A stretch of DNA of 64,000 nt from Antedon bifida (GCA_963402885.1 OY727099.1:20541001-20605000), one strand, 5' to 3'. Positions 1 through 13,112 are shown, counted from the first letter of the stretch. The notes: generated by a model not told the origin, from the letters alone. Made by a program: numbers and translations.

Positions 1-359
1 TATTAATTGTTTATTATGGTGTCAGCATCTACAGTAGATTCCAAGATTCCGTCCCTAAATTTTTTTAAATGGTACCTTTTTAGAGGTACTGTAATACAAT
101 TTTAAAAAAACTCTGGATCTGCCCCCACTAAGGTTAAATAATGACAAAACATTAATAAAAAGTTACTTCTACCATAAAGCAAAAATAGTTATTGATCATA
201 TTGTATCAGTCTTTAAAAACAAAATTTATTTTAAAAGTTCATTGTTCAGTAAAATTCAGGGTACAATACGCATATTTAATTAATTTAATAATAATTAATA
301 ATAAAAAAATCATAAAAATGATTATAAATATATATTATATTCAATCTTCCTTACTATAG

Positions 360-1853
360 GAAGTATGGTGATACAGGTAATATACCAGGGAATTTGCAAG
401 CATTGTATATAGAAGGTAAACCAACATTCAAACAACAAGAGATGTTTATCACAGAAACATTTTCAAGGTGAGGAATGTTATTTATTTAACAAAAAATGTT
501 TACACCATCCAGCATGACTTTATAAATACAGAATGCGAAACCCATGCTTTATAAACCAAGTCTTATGAGGCTTAGGCTCTGTCTACACCATCAAACTTTG
601 TGACAAAAAAATGTGATGTGCCCATATATGGACATGATGATGTCATATCACTACCATATTTAAACATATCACTAGCATAATTGGGCACATCACACTTTTT
701 TTGTCAAACTAGTTTGATAGTGTAGACTGTGTTTGTAATTCTGGAGTATAACTTGATTTGAACCAAGAACTCTGGGATTGCTAGGCAAGCACCAAACCAC
801 AGTGCCACTATTTTGTTATTATTCTATTAAATTATTTTTAGGAAATATTTTTTTCAATACTTTTTTTCATTTTTCATAAAACTAGGCACTGCTTCAGCTT
901 CAATTATTTTAGTACAAAAATAAAATAAAGTTTTGTTTTTAACTATTTAGATATAATTTAAAACCTGTTATAATTCATGGGAGGATCAAGGATGGCTTAA
1001 AAGAAATGCAGAGCAGTCATCCGCATGTAAAGGCAGTCATTATGGGTACAAGGAGGTCCGATCCATTTTCAGGTACGAGGTTTACCCCCCTAAGATATAA
1101 TAAAGCATGCCTTTCCTAGACAGTATACCAGGAATTGATAATAAGTTACAGGTCGGTAGGGTAAAGTGCATTTTAGTAAAGAAGAATCCATTGAGACCAA
1201 TCCACCACATTTATCAATCAAATTTTATTCCATAAAATAAAAAAATTAAAGCTATTAAGCTGTATAAAAAGCTATAAAAAAGAGAATTTAAAATAAAACT
1301 AAACTATATATTCCTGGTTTTACCAAATTGTTGATACAATTATGATTTTAATAAAGACATTTTATTTGATTTTAAACAACATTTTTTTTTATCCATAACA
1401 GAACACCTTGAAGCATTTAGTATGACAGATCCCGACTGGCCACCTTTCATGCGCGTCAACCCAATTCTTGAATGGACGTACCAAGAAGTCTGGGCCTTGC
1501 TGCGGGCATTACAAGTGCCTTACTGTTCGCTATATGACCAAGGGTATTTAATTATTTAAAATATATTTTTAATTTGTAATAATTTTAAATATTATTATAT
1601 TGAAATATGTTATATAAAAACTCTCTTCTCACAGATGAGAACATGCTTAACTAAAATTTAAAAGCTCAACAATTTATTTATTTATTGTAGGTATACATCA
1701 TTAGGTAGCCGAACTAACACAGCTCCGAATCCAGCACTGCGATTCGTTGACAAGTATGGTAATGCACGATATAAACCAGCCTACCAGTTGGCAGATGGGA
1801 CGCGAGAACGTACGGGAAGAACCAAAAGTATATCGGAGATAGTAGAAAAATGA
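360..1853 (+). CDS. FLAD1: FAD synthase, C-terminal exons (5' end outside window)
   Basis: Four exons: 360-467, 951-1072, 1402-1543 and 1691-1853 (TGA 1851-1853), all with GT-AG borders and compatible phases, giving about 177 residues. The family transfers AMP from ATP to FMN to make FAD, and this is its PAPS-reductase-like catalytic domain. Visible motifs are GTRRSDP (exon 2), [15 protein letters not shown] (exon 3), the LYDQG/YTSLGSR junction across exons 3-4, and TAPNPALRF followed by PAYQL. These match the conserved FAD-synthase core in order. The N-terminal part, including any molybdopterin-binding-like domain of the animal enzyme, would lie to the left of the window. The C-terminus is short and basic. 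Intron 1 carries a MITE and a SINE fragment. Identification is firm; only the upstream extent is unknown. Confidence 0.95.
574..732. mobile_element. MITE family A, copy 1
   Basis: Near-complete inverted-repeat element in FLAD1 intron 1. It starts with GGCTCTGTCTACACCATC and ends with TTTGATAGTGTAGAC. The interior holds the family's short motifs built on GGGCACATCAC and CCATATATGGACATGA. Nine other copies occur in the window. Confidence 0.85.
745..812 (-). mobile_element. tRNA-derived SINE head, fragment
   Basis: On the minus strand it reads as a tRNA-like head with a box-A-like stretch near TGGTTTGGTGC and a box-B-like GGTTCAAATC. It resembles the SINE heads at 13640 and 17609. The body and tail are missing. 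Confidence 0.55.
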
Positions 1854-2078
1854 CTTGCCAGGAAAAAAAACAAGTATAATGGAATCAATTGATTTACATA
1901 AAAGTGAACATTTGAAATGAATTTAGTATTAAAGTTTAATAGACATCAAGAAAATTAATCTATACAATTACCATATCAGGTTTTAGGTATTTAGAACTTT
2001 ATGCAACAGTGGATCATTGTGCATTGTGTTATTAAAATAATCAATCAAAAAATCAATCAAAGTCTGGTATTCAAGTAA

Positions 2079-2408
2079 TGTATCGTCCCCTGAAAAAATA
2101 ATTCTTAAAACATTTTTTGTTGAATATGCCATTTTAATGTCACTTAATAGTTATCCACTTTGACCAAAAATCGAAAACAAAATTATTTACCTGAAAAAAC
2201 TGTTATTTAAAGAAATAATAGTCAAATTAGCTGCCAGCTGCCAATGGGTTTTTGGTTGAATTTAACCTTTTATTTTGTCATTTTATAAGTGAAAGCATTA
2301 TTTTCTACTGAAGTGATTAACTTGATTAAAACTACACAATAACCTCTTCAAAAATGGGATTTAATTTATCTTAATTTTTCATGTTTTTGGGGGACAATAC
2401 ATCTTTAA
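2079..2408. mobile_element. MITE family B, copy 1
   Basis: Element of about 330 bp bounded by TGTATCGTCCCCTGAAAAA and, inverted, TTTTTGGGGGACAATACA. The interior includes a stretch around AATATGCCATTTTAATGTC and a later GTTTTTGGTTGAATTTAAC. Related copies lie at 13622, 27608 and 56594. It sits just beyond FLAD1, possibly in its 3' UTR. Confidence 0.75.
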
Positions 2409-3880
2409 CTGATGGAGACTAATACATTGAAATGGAAAAATAACCGATTATAATAAAATTTATATTATATAACATATATATTAATAAATGATTCATGAAC
2501 ATTGATTCTAATAGGGTGATAATATATTATACAGTACTTCTGGTGCCTAATACATCCATTTAAAAAGATTTTATTTTTTAACATACAGTCTAATAAAAAT
2601 AATTATTTGGTGCAAGTCTTTCTTCTTGTACTGTATTAGTACTGATACTTTAGGATTGTCAACACACTGTAAAGTACTGTATATAGCAATACTTTTACAG
2701 AAAACATCAACAAGCCAATAAAGTGATTAAAATAAATAAAAGCACAGGAGATACGAAGGAGTTGGTTTCTCAGTGAGTCACTGGTACTGGTGCAAGGCCA
2801 CCTTTATCCTCCTCTTTTTAAACCATTCGGGCAAAACCGAAGTTCTCTGAGCAAAACCCTATGAACTCAAAACGAAATATACAGTATACACTTTTACGCT
2901 TGTACAGGTTTACGGTTTACAGTTTACATATTTTACAGATAGATTGTCACCTTACAGTTCGATGGTAAATATCTCAGTAAATCTTTCAGAACAATAGTTT
3001 GACGGAACACTGTCATCGTCAGATACAATCTTAAATTTGGTAAATTCCATCATGATGAGCGCACTATAAGCTACACTCACACACTCGTTTGTTAATAAAA
3101 TTGAACGGTTGGTCGGTCGGTTGGTCGGTCGGTAAACACTAACTTGAGCACGCGACTGCAGCCATGTATATGGCCTTGTTTGTTAAGTAAGATGGATGTA
3201 AAATTCAAGAATGGAGAATGGCAGGACACAAAGAATGACAACAGATGGACACAACTGAATGAACTCCAAGAAGGAGACGGAAAAATAAATGGGAAGAAGA
3301 GATTGTAGGCATATCATTTGCTGGTATATTCTGAACTGCACAGGACAGAACAGCATAGGGGAAGTGGGCTGATGGCTGAAATAACGAATGAATATAACTA
3401 ACAATAAATTGTGTACCGGTAAATTCTACAATAAGGGTAGACAAGCAAATGTTGTCGATATAACAATTGCCAAAATGCAATTAAAATGGGGACACAATTT
3501 AAATGAAGATCGATGAACGCCAAACTTGGGCAGATATCTGCGTTCACCAAATTTTATTAAACTGAAGGCCTAAGTATTTCGAAAACTACATTAACCTAAC
3601 TGTGACAAATATTAAAAAGACTTAAATTATTAGATATTAAAATAATTAAACAACTAGGTTTTTTATTTTGAAATGCAGACATGAACTATGTTCGCCAAGC
3701 GGCTTATGGATTGTCGAGTGCTTCGCCAAACGGATCGTTGGATGTTGGCCAAACGGATCGGGCTTTCTCAAATACAAACGTGTTTTGGCTTTCAATAAAG
3801 TGTTCCACAATATTTATTTCGTTTATTTCCATTAGCTTATACGAACTATTCTATAAATAGAACACTAATTTACACAGCAG
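2409..3880. other. Intergenic DNA, nothing recognised
   Basis: AT-rich sequence. An AATAAA at 2717-2722 could be a poly(A) signal for FLAD1 but is far from the stop codon. A short simple repeat of GGTTGGTCGGTC units lies near 3110-3133. Open frames on the minus strand at 3183-3480 have no recognisable protein character. Confidence 0.4.
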
Positions 3881-3889
3881 AGTTAAAGT

Positions 3890-4640
3890 AATAAAAGTAT
3901 TTCATAGTGCAGTCAACAAGTTGTCACAGTGTCTTCAAACACACAAGGACAAACTATCTAAACACAGCCAACCTGGTGTATACTGTATCCCATGTGAATG
4001 TGGAAAGGTATACATTGGGGAAACTGGACGCGAACTTCAAACCAGGCTCAAAGAACATCAAGGCCATGCCAGAAGAGGAGAGCAAGACAAATCATCAATA
4101 GTTATGCATTCTCACAAACAACAACAACACCACCGAGTTAATCGGAATGATTGCCACCGTTCCTTCTTAGCATTCCAGACGAACCAGGGAAGCTATTGAA
4201 ATCTACAAACACAACACTGTTCATCAAGATATTGGATTTGTTATCAGTGGCATTTGGCTATCTTTATTCAACAAGAATCTTCATCGACAGTAAACCATGC
4301 CATAGTTTCTGGCCAGTTTACATTTCACAACCCTGTCTGAACACATGGTCTATGTTTGGCCAGTCTACACCCAACTTTGAGACAATGTTATTGTTTTTAG
4401 CTTGTCTCACCTTGGTTTTCACACCTGTCAGAAACAATGCTCTTCTATAACCAAGTTTCCATCCCTCCCACTGTGTGAACTTGCCATTGTTTCTGGCTTT
4501 CACACCAGTCCCACCCTTTTCTACTTATATTCCAAGTTTCCTGGACTTTCTGAATTCTCACTCCTGAGGACGATCAAAGCATATTGATCGAAACGTCGAG
4601 AAACTCAACACAGTTCTTTTCAGAACTAATATACGTGGTG
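3890..4640 (+). mobile_element. Penelope-like element, endonuclease end (broken)
   Basis: The frame at 3921-4130 encodes a GIY-YIG nuclease core: GVYCIPCECGKVYIGETGR, then TRLKEH about eight residues later. The two Cys flanking this core are typical of Penelope-like retroelement endonucleases. The reading then shifts frame, and TREAIEIYKH with the expected Glu appears near 4185-4225. Downstream is a tail with GATCGAAACGTCGAG (4586-4600), of a kind often found at the ends of such elements. No reverse transcriptase is visible upstream, so the copy is 5'-truncated and frameshifted. Confidence 0.75.
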
Positions 4641-5061
4641 TACCGCAAACTTTATATTATCAACATTTGATTTCGCCATGCAAACCTTCAAACAATACGT
4701 TCCTATAATTACTTGATTATTACTACAGCAAGACAAACGGTAGGTACGTGTCATACTATTCTAACTACACATACATTTAAATGTTCTTCAATAATGCATA
4801 ACTATAAGTAGTAGATTAAGAGGGTCTAGTCAGTCGTGATGATAACAATGGGGTAGTATAATTTCACTAGAGTTGTTATATATTAATATACATATAATAT
4901 AAAATAAATAATAAAAATAAAATGGTTTACAATGGTTGAAGTATAAGACAAAAGGTGTGTATAAATATAGTGGTAAATTTATAGTGAACTAATCAGCTTA
5001 CAGCGCACTAAACTCACTTCTACATTCTTGATTAAGAGAATTTAGTACAGTTTTCATCAGT

Positions 5062-6186
5062 ATGAACTTCTACAAACCAACAGTCGATTACACCAATTCT
5101 AAAATAGCCGATAAGGCCAAGGCTACTATGGAGCGAGTTATGAGGTATATCAAGAGACAGAGAGTAGAAGATGAACCAAATACTAGCGCTTCTTTATATT
5201 ATTATACAATAACTGATGACATACATTATTTTCCTAACGCTATTAGGGATTAAGACTAATTTATATTTATTAATTTTTTTTCAGATTCGATGTATAGAAG
5301 AGCTAATTGACGATCAGAATGATGTATGTAATGAAATGGTAAGTTACTATATCTTAAACCTAAGGAGTAATTTTAAAATGATAAAATCACTTCTACAATC
5401 TTGATTACGATAATAAATTTATGTAAATAAAATAGTAAGTTACTGTATCTTAAAGCAAAGTTATTTTTAAAATGATTATATCTAGACCTATATAAAAAGT
5501 TTAAACACTTTGTATTACAGTACGATATTTTGAATTAGTAATAACGAAGGGGAAGAAACACTTCAATTAGAGAACGACATGGCTGTTCAAGAAATTTGTC
5601 GTATTGCAACAAAATAGAAGATTTAGAGGAAGAAGAAAATGATAGAACCAAACAGCAACCAGGAGTCAAAAGAATTTACGAAGATATCATTGACGATGTA
5701 GAAGATATGATTGAATTTAATTATGAACAAGGAGCAGGAAAATACCGTAAAGTAATGGTAAGTTCTTTTTTAAACATTTTTTTTCGTAAATAGTATAATT
5801 ATGTAAGATATATTGTTCTTAGTCTGTCTGTTTTATTCATATTTCAGCACGGTAAGAATTTCAGACGAGGAGAGAAAAGATATTACGAAAATGATGACAA
5901 GGAAGATAATAATTTGAATGAATTTGACGAGGAATTAGTGCAACATGGAGCTGGAAATTTTCGTAAACAAATGGTAAGCTTGTACGGTTTTTTCTTCTTT
6001 ACTTATAGATCTTTATTTATTTTTTTTCCATATCAAAATATAATATAAATGGAGTAAATTGTTATTATTTTTTCCCTGTATTTTAGCCTGGTCGTGATAA
6101 GAGACCTCGCATTGAGTCAGAGAATTCAGAAGAGGATGAGCGTAACATACATGATGTAAATGTTGAAGATCAACAAACGTTTTAAT
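5062..6186 (+). pseudogene. Intron-containing acidic/basic protein upstream of polB remnant
   Basis: A TATA-like TATAAATA lies near 4969, about 90 bp before the ATG at 5062. Exon-like blocks follow: 5062 to about 5250, about 5286-5337, about 5520-5757, 5848-5972 and from 6087. Several end in ATG followed by GTAAGT or GTAAGC, and start after a pyrimidine tract and AG. Two blocks end in related peptides, QGAGKYRKVM and HGAGNFRKQM, so the exons look like duplicates of one unit. The composition is acidic runs between Lys/Arg patches. One block contains an in-frame stop, and the last block runs out of frame with the polymerase start. Function unknown; it could be the polymerase's 5' exons or a separate element gene. 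Confidence 0.5.
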
Positions 6187-9071
6187 TTATTTTCAATTGA
6201 TCATTTAGTTACTTTAGTGGGGTTAGAACGATTTCGTGTTATTGATATTTTACCATTATTTATTAGAATTTTTGAACATGTACTAAATACATTATGCCAA
6301 AATGTTGACCCGCACGATAGAGTTCGAATAGTAATTATGGCAAACGGTTTAAATATACCGATTTCCTTAATTTTTTTATTAGGAGAACATCTAACGCCAG
6401 AATTCATTTTAGGTGAGATTACTAAAGTCCTTCAATCGCATATGGATTTATTAGTGGGGGATGGTTTAACCTTTAACATTCAACACATAGCCATGCCGTT
6501 TGAAGGCGGCAGTAAATTTTAAAAAAAATGTATTGATAAAACCAAAAAAGGTGCGCAATGTTTAATTAGAATTCGAAATGAAAACGACGAACAAATTGGC
6601 TGCGCGAGAGCTGTTGTCACAGGTGTTTCAAGGTTGGAAGATAAAAATTAAAAAAAATAATAGAAAGCGATGGGATAATATTAGACGGGGTTTTAATTTA
6701 CAAAAAGAAGCGGCTGAAAGTCTTATCGAGGGATGGGGTAGATAAGGGTCCTTGTGGGATAACCCAGCTTAAGCGTTACCAAATTATCAAATTATCGTTA
6801 TCTCCAAGGATAATTTACATTCGATATTCAGTGGCGAACATAGAGAAAAACAAATATATTTGTATCACCACGATAACCACTATGACTTAATAACTAACTT
6901 AACTGCATTTTTTGAAGTAAGATACTTTTGCAACTTGTGTTTCAAAGGTTACAACATCAAATTTGATCACAAATGCAAATTCACTTGTGAGCTATGTCGC
7001 TCCCGTGATTGCAATCCTTCATTGGAATCAGTAACTATCATTTCATGTAATGAATGTAATCGTTCTTTTAAGAATCAAACATGTTTTAACAATCACAAAT
7101 CTTCAACAAATGCTACGGTTTGTGATATCAAAACATTCTGTATGGAGTGCAATCGTTTCATTACGAATGATCATAATACGTGTAAAGTATGTAATCTAAA
7201 AGTCCATTCAGGTCATCTATGCTACATGAAAAAAGTATTTGATAAGAAAACTAACGATGTAGATCAGAAGTCTGTGGAAAATATTTCTTTTTCAATTTTG
7301 AATGTACCCAAGAAACGGGGGTTTACAATCCTAATTTATGCGTTTTACAAACAACTTGTTTAAATTGTATAACAGAGGATAAGGACTCTGATCAATGCGA
7401 AATTTGCGGGGATAAAAACAAAATTTTTGAAGGAGACGATGCATGTGATAAATTCTGTTTTTTCTGAATATATCTTTCAATCGTATCCTTATAACTCAAA
7501 TTTAACATGCATTGCTCATAATTTTCAGGGGTACGACAGTTACTTTATCATGAAGTATTTACACGGCGAATGTATTATTCCGGAACCCATTTTTAGGGGT
7601 GGGAAGATAATGTCCCTTACGGTAAAGAATACGTCAATTCGGTTCATAGATTCTCTTTCTTTTCTTCCTATGCCCCTTAGTAAATTACCCAAAACATTTG
7701 GAATTAACGAGTTGAAGAAAGGGTTTTTCCCTCATAGGTTCACCACTCGTGAAAATATAGATTATGTAGGGCATTACCCCGATCCCTCATTGTACGATCC
7801 GGATTAAATGTCATCATCTGTTGGTACAATAAAAAACAAAACAAAAAATATTTAGCTTCAGACAAGAACTAACCGATTATTGTATCAGTGATGTTGATTG
7901 TCTAACTTTTAGACATATCTTTAAACAAGTAACGGTACTCAATGATACTGTCAATAAAGACGGGGTTGATCCATTTTCAAACGGGCTTATTAAAATAGCA
8001 TCAGTATGTAGTTATGTTTTTGCTCGAAATTGTTTAAAACCTTATTCAATTGCCATATTCCCTCCATCAAATTTTGAAACTATTGATAACCATTCTTTTA
8101 TGAGTATGGAATGGTTATCCTACGAATCTAAACGTAAAGGAATCAATATTCACCATGCGCGAAACGGTGGTGAAAAAGTATTTGGACCATATAAAATTGA
8201 CGGGGCTTCTTTTGATCCTAAAATTATATTTGAATTTATGGGGTGTATGTTTCACGGTTGCAAAAAATGCTATCCATCAGATAGATCTCTTTACCGGAGT
8301 TACTATGGCTGACTCGTATCTGACAACAAAATCAAAATTTCTGAAACAACATTTTCTCCAATTCGAGTATGTTGAAATATGGGAGCATGAGTGGAAGGAG
8401 CTTAAACGCTCTTTACTTTCGACAGGAGATACTTGATGCACCTTACATTCATCCTAAACTTAACCCAAGAGACGCTTTCTTTGGTGGAAGAACGAATGCT
8501 GCGCGACTATTCTACGAGGATAGAAGAGAATGAAGAGATAACTGTCAACAAAAAAGTTTACGGTGCAATTGCAGCCTTTACTATGGCCACAGCTAGATTA
8601 AAGCTGTACGAATTGTTAAAACAATTACAAGATCGTGTACTTTATTACGATATGTATTCTTGCGTTTTCATTACTAATAAAACTAACCCTGATGAGTAGC
8701 AACCATCGCTCGGTGATTATTTGGGTGAATTAACAAACGAAATAGATCCCAAAGACGGAAAATATATCTCATAATGCTTTGTTTCGGGTGGTCCGAAAAA
8801 CTATGTTTATAAATTCGATTCAGGCAAAACTGTCTGCAAAGTCAAAGGTGTGACTCTAAATTTTAAAAATTCAAAGAAGGTAAACTTTGAAACAGTAAGT
8901 AGTATGGTAAGAGGAATCAGACCAGAAAAATAACAACTAATAAAGATAACCCGAGACCCAAAATCTAGTTCAATTATTAATACATCATCTAGCAAAGATT
9001 ACCGGATTGTGTACGATAAAAGAATAATAATAGAGGATTACAAAACTGTTCCATACGGTTATGTTTGGTGA
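6160..9071 (+). pseudogene. Protein-primed family-B DNA polymerase (Polinton type), broken
   Basis: Pieces in different frames keep the family's order. An N-terminal block (6160-6522) holds the NVDPHDRVRIVI segment. A Cys/His-rich block (6860-7363) has paired CxxC motifs such as CNLCF, CELC and CNECN. The exonuclease block (7427-7807) carries HNFQGYDSYF, an Exo II-like motif, and a later piece (about 7860-7920) carries YCISDVD, Exo III-like. 8100-8312 is followed by a block with DAFFGGRTNAAR in a shifted frame (about 8465-8500). The palm block has LYYDMYSCVF (8637-8670), where the family expects the catalytic YxDTDS, so the site is also mutated. The C-terminal pieces include GELTNEIDPKDG and VSGGPKNYVYKF and run to about 9071. 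At least eight stops or frameshifts are visible. Confidence 0.85.
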
Positions 9072-9586
9072 CTTCTATACTCACACGTATATTTATTGTG
9101 TTTAATTGTATTTATTTTATTTTGTTTAAATGTATTTATTTAATTATTATTATTTTTTTTCCTTTCACTTAAAATAAAATACAGAAGTGGTTATTGCCGT
9201 AATATAAATACATTTTATTTTTCTGATCCTAATTAAACAATTTACAACTGAAAACACCGGTGCATGTTTTTAAAAATGAATTCTGTCGTTAGATGTTAAT
9301 TATTTTGTTTCTTATTCTTAGGATTTTAAAAAAGTAAATAGTTCAGTAGTTAGTTATTAGTTTTATGCAATAACTTTGTAATTATTTATTTTATATTAAA
9401 TTTGTACAATAATAATGTAAATAAATAATAATTTCATTGATTAATTTACTGCATAATGTAAAACAATTACACATTAGTGTTAATATGAATAAAGATTTAG
9501 ATTTACGTTTTAAAGTTAAAACATTGATTGAATTTATTGTTTTTAATTCGTGTCAAATAAGATGTTAAATTACCATTATAATTGTA

Positions 9587-10165
9587 ATGGCGAGTCCTTT
9601 GATAACACCTTTCACCGCAGTTATTAGCGGTCCGACATCTTCGGGTAACTACGTCTTTGTAAGGAAATTGATTGAAAATAATTATTTCAATAAACCCTTT
9701 GACGATATTACATGGTGCTATGGTGAATATCAGAATTTATTTTCGGAATTATCGAAACATTAGATGTAAAAATCATTTAGCAATTATAGATGATTGATGA
9801 CAGAATGTAGAAGCGATAAAAGAGTCGGTAATTTGTTTACCAAAGAATCTCATCATAGAAACATTTCAGTGATATTTATAATGCAAAATCCGTACCATTA
9901 CTTTGAATGCTCATTATATCGTACTTTTTAAAAATCTACGGGATGAAACGCAAATATTGAATTTATCGAAACAATGTATCCTGGCAAAGGGCGGTTCTTA
10001 CAAGAGGCATTAATAATGACGCTACGCGTGAATCGTACGGATACTTATTTTCATTGATCTCAAACCATATACCTCGGAAGAAATGAGAATACGAACAAAT
10101 ATCTTTTCAGTAGATAAACATTATGCTTACGTTCCAAAAGTAGGCTTTAACACATGTGACTTGGA
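9587..10165 (+). pseudogene. Polinton-like packaging ATPase, broken
   Basis: An ATG at 9587 opens a 58-residue frame with VISGPTSSGNYVFV, a P-loop whose usual GKT/GKS is GNY, so the catalytic Lys is lost. A stop at 9761-9763 ends it. Other frames continue the homology: SHHRNISVIFIMQNPYHYF (about 9850-9907), then DLKPYTSEEMRIRTNIFS (about 10055-10115). Such FtsK/HerA-type ATPases are thought to package DNA in Polinton-like viruses. The gene is nonfunctional here. The order after the polymerase supports assignment to the same element. Confidence 0.7.
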
Positions 10166-10354
10166 ATTATTCTATTCATTCCAATACAAACTCACAACAT
10201 GTACGTCAAAACGTATCAAAAAGAACGCTGAGACTTTTTTTAGCTAAATGTACGCCTAAACAAAACAAAGGCCCTGCTTTAGAATGGCGACAGTCAATTA
10301 GTAACAGCAATCTGTGAGTGTGCAAAGAACATCGTAAAAGGCAGTGTACCGGTG

Positions 10355-10484
10355 TCTAATGCTCAAAGAAGAAGTTGGCGAAGCATAGGAAACACTTGCG
10401 TACCGTGATATTTCCAATAAAGCTATACCTACGCTTCGACGTAAGCGTATACTACTTCAAAAGGGAGGATTTCTTGGTCTATAA
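10355..10484 (+). pseudogene. Small basic protein with C-terminal GGF-L, element-encoded
   Basis: Two frames together give a Lys/Arg-rich peptide (SKKKLAKHRKHL in one, TLRRKRILLQKGGFLGL in the next) ending at TAA 10482-10484. I know similar short basic proteins with a terminal GGF from the same class of invertebrate DNA elements, but not their function. A single frameshift separates the halves. Confidence 0.45.
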
Positions 10485-10947
10485 AATGAAGAACATCTTC
10501 GGACGTCAGAGATCGAAAATCTAATGTGTTTTTTTTTGCAAAATCTTTTTTTTAAATGCGTTTTATACATGCTCTTTCTAGCTTCTTTATATTCATTTAA
10601 TTTCTTATTATCGATATTGTAAATATTGTATGTTATATTATTTTATAAATTAAAATGAATTGAAATGACAAATAAAAACATGTCCAAAAAAAAAAGTTTT
10701 CATAATTTTTTAAAAAGTTTTTGAGATGTTTTTATTTTTAGAAAAGCAACTTTTTTTTCTTATTCGTTTTCCTAAATAACATAAATTGAAAAATGGAAAA
10801 TGTTTCGACGAAATTTTGAGTACGATGAAAACGTCGGCCTAGAGAAAATGATAAAAATGTCTAAAAAGTGGAGTAAAGAACTCGTAGATTTCCAAAATGG
10901 ACAAAAGACTATTATTCGAAGAGAATTCTCGCGGCTAAGTTGATTTA

Positions 10948-11245
10948 AGAATGAAAAATGTAAAACAGAAGAAAATTCTTGCTGAGTTGATCAACGGATA
11001 AAACATGTAAAATTGAAGAAAATTATTGGTGAGTTGCTCGAAGGTTGAAAAATGTAAAATTAAGGAGAATTCTTGTTGTTGATCGAAGGTTGAAAAAAAT
11101 GTAAAATCGAAGAAAATTCTTGGTAAATTGATCGAAGGATGAAAATGTAAAATCGAAGAAAATTCTTGGTAAATTGATCGAAGGATGAAAATGTAAAATC
11201 GAAGAAAATTCTTGTTGGATTGTTCGAAGGATGAAAAATGTCACG
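10948..11245. repeat. Minisatellite, ~46-bp unit
   Basis: Five to six imperfect tandem units, each containing AAAATGTAAAATCGAAGAA and then TTGATCGAAGGATG. The two central units are almost identical. The array begins degenerate and ends at ATGAAAAATGTCACGATG. The array creates long minus-strand open frames that are not genes. Confidence 0.85.
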
Positions 11246-13112
11246 ATGATGTGTTCTTCTCTGAAGCAATTAAACCGAAGAAACAGATCCGACATTCTTT
11301 TTCTTGTGTGTTACTTTGAACTAAAACAGTGGTTTGTATTGCTGTATAATACAAACAATTATTTTGCTTCAGTGGTATTAGTTCTTACTATGTTTGATGA
11401 ACTGATGCTCCAAAGCTGCGATGAAATATAAAAATCCAAGAAAGAAATATAATATCTAAGAAGTCTTGAATATATTATCCAGAAAGGCTTGTGGAAACAA
11501 CGAAGCGTTCAGTGATATATACAATTGTAGTAGTAGGCCAATGTAATTTATGTTTATCATATGCCATCTAGAACACTCTGTCACAGTTAAAGATTAAATT
11601 GTTATATTATATATATAACTTGTGAATGATTTTCTTGTAAGTTACTATTTCAATAATTTCTTCCAATGACCTATAAAATAAATATATAAAATAAAATTAA
11701 TGCTTATCGTTAAAAAACATGCAGTGTGATTTTAAAACTATTAAACTAATATATAAAAACACATCAACAAAATAAAACTTCGGGTGAGAAAACAAATTGA
11801 AATTTTGTTAATTGTAGAACGTGAGCCATTACTTTTTGATACACTTTTGCAAAACAATGTGGTTTAATCGGACTGCTCCACAAAAGTACCAAAGTTAAGC
11901 GATAACAAAGTCGATAAAAACGCGATAGGAAAATTATTTCTATTCGTTATATTTAAATATGGAATTTACCATATTGGTATGCACTGTAGGCTACGTAGGC
12001 CTACGCTTACCTTTTTCTTAAAACACAACCGGGCTCTACCGGGCATAATAGTAATTATAAGCAATAACAAAAATACGCTCATTTAGTTTTATATGTATTT
12101 TGAAAACCCCGAAACCGGCTTGATTTGAGACATGACTGATGACTGATTAATTAAAAGAGTAAGCACCTGTCGATGTGCATCAACATGCTGACCACAACCG
12201 CAATTACAAATAGAAACGTAGCCCTGGTGTATACTCAGCTTATTCCATCTTAAGTATAACGTACACCTAAATGCAATATGTTCTCAACTTTAAACCCAAT
12301 ACTACGTACAATACTGCCATTGGTAAATGGTAAAATAGCGAGTAAACAAACTGTCCGTCGAACTACTCGTTGAATGCCGAATAATGTCTTCCGTCTCTAA
12401 CCGTCTTCTTGCACTTTTTGGAAATATTTTGCATTTTACGTTACGTAACAATGCACCAATAACAATCTGTGTTGGTGAGTTTAAGTCACATGACAATCCA
12501 TGAATAGAAACAACATGCACCAATAGAAATCAGTTTTGGTGATTTTACTTTCAATGTGACCATACCTGTTACAATCACTGTACCAATAGTAATTACTGTT
12601 CCAATAGAAATCACTGTTACTGCATTTTACGTTGTGTAACAATGTACTAGTAAACATGGTGAATCTTACGTAACAATGCTTCAATAGATATCATTGTTAT
12701 TCATGAAATCGTGAAGTTAGTTTGCTACCCACTGTATATATTTGGACCGATTTTTATGCGAGTTGCCGAACCTCTGTACGGACAATCTGAGGTGTGTTAC
12801 GTCATGTATTTAGAATAGTCAATATACATTACACGTGAGAACAAAAAAAAGAAACAAAAACAAATCGAAAGTCGTTCAAGTAATAATATGTCGTATTATT
12901 TTTGCTTAGTTGTTTTGATTTTGAATTTGAATCAGTACGTAGGGTCTATACATGATATAAGACAGAGAAAGAAAACAAAACACAACAAATACAAAATGCT
13001 TTAAATAGACTGAGGACTTCAATTAAGAAAACTGGTAGGTCTATTTTATACTGGTGTCGCAACACAATCTATGAACGGCTTTTCTTGTATAAATTGGGCA
13101 GAGTTGTAGAGT
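11246..13112. other. Intergenic DNA with a weak local repeat
   Basis: No gene recognised. Between 12410 and 12710 a loose motif resembling AACAATGCACCAATAGAAATCA recurs about six times with substitutions and variable spacing, alternating with ACGTAACAATG. It may be an old satellite or an eroded element. The rest is AT-rich with no supported feature. Confidence 0.35.

Larger units (their letters stand above)
4980..10530 (+). mobile_element. Degenerate Polinton/Maverick-like DNA element
   Basis: About 5.5 kb of consecutive same-strand coding remnants: an exon-structured acidic protein (5062-6186), a protein-primed family-B DNA polymerase (6160-9071), a packaging-type ATPase (9587-10165) and a small basic protein ending in GGF-L (to 10484). 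This content fits Polinton/Maverick or adintovirus-like elements. No integrase, protease or capsid gene and no terminal inverted repeats were found. Either the copy is partial or it belongs to a lineage lacking them. Many frameshifts and stops show it is dead. Borders are approximate. Confidence 0.75.

Noticed and set aside
3183-3480. Minus-strand open frames of 73-91 codons
   Set aside because: No family resemblance, no splice context, and hydrophobic low-complexity composition; chance frames.
11023-11295. Minus-strand frames rich in Phe and Ser
   Set aside because: They are translations of the 46-bp minisatellite.
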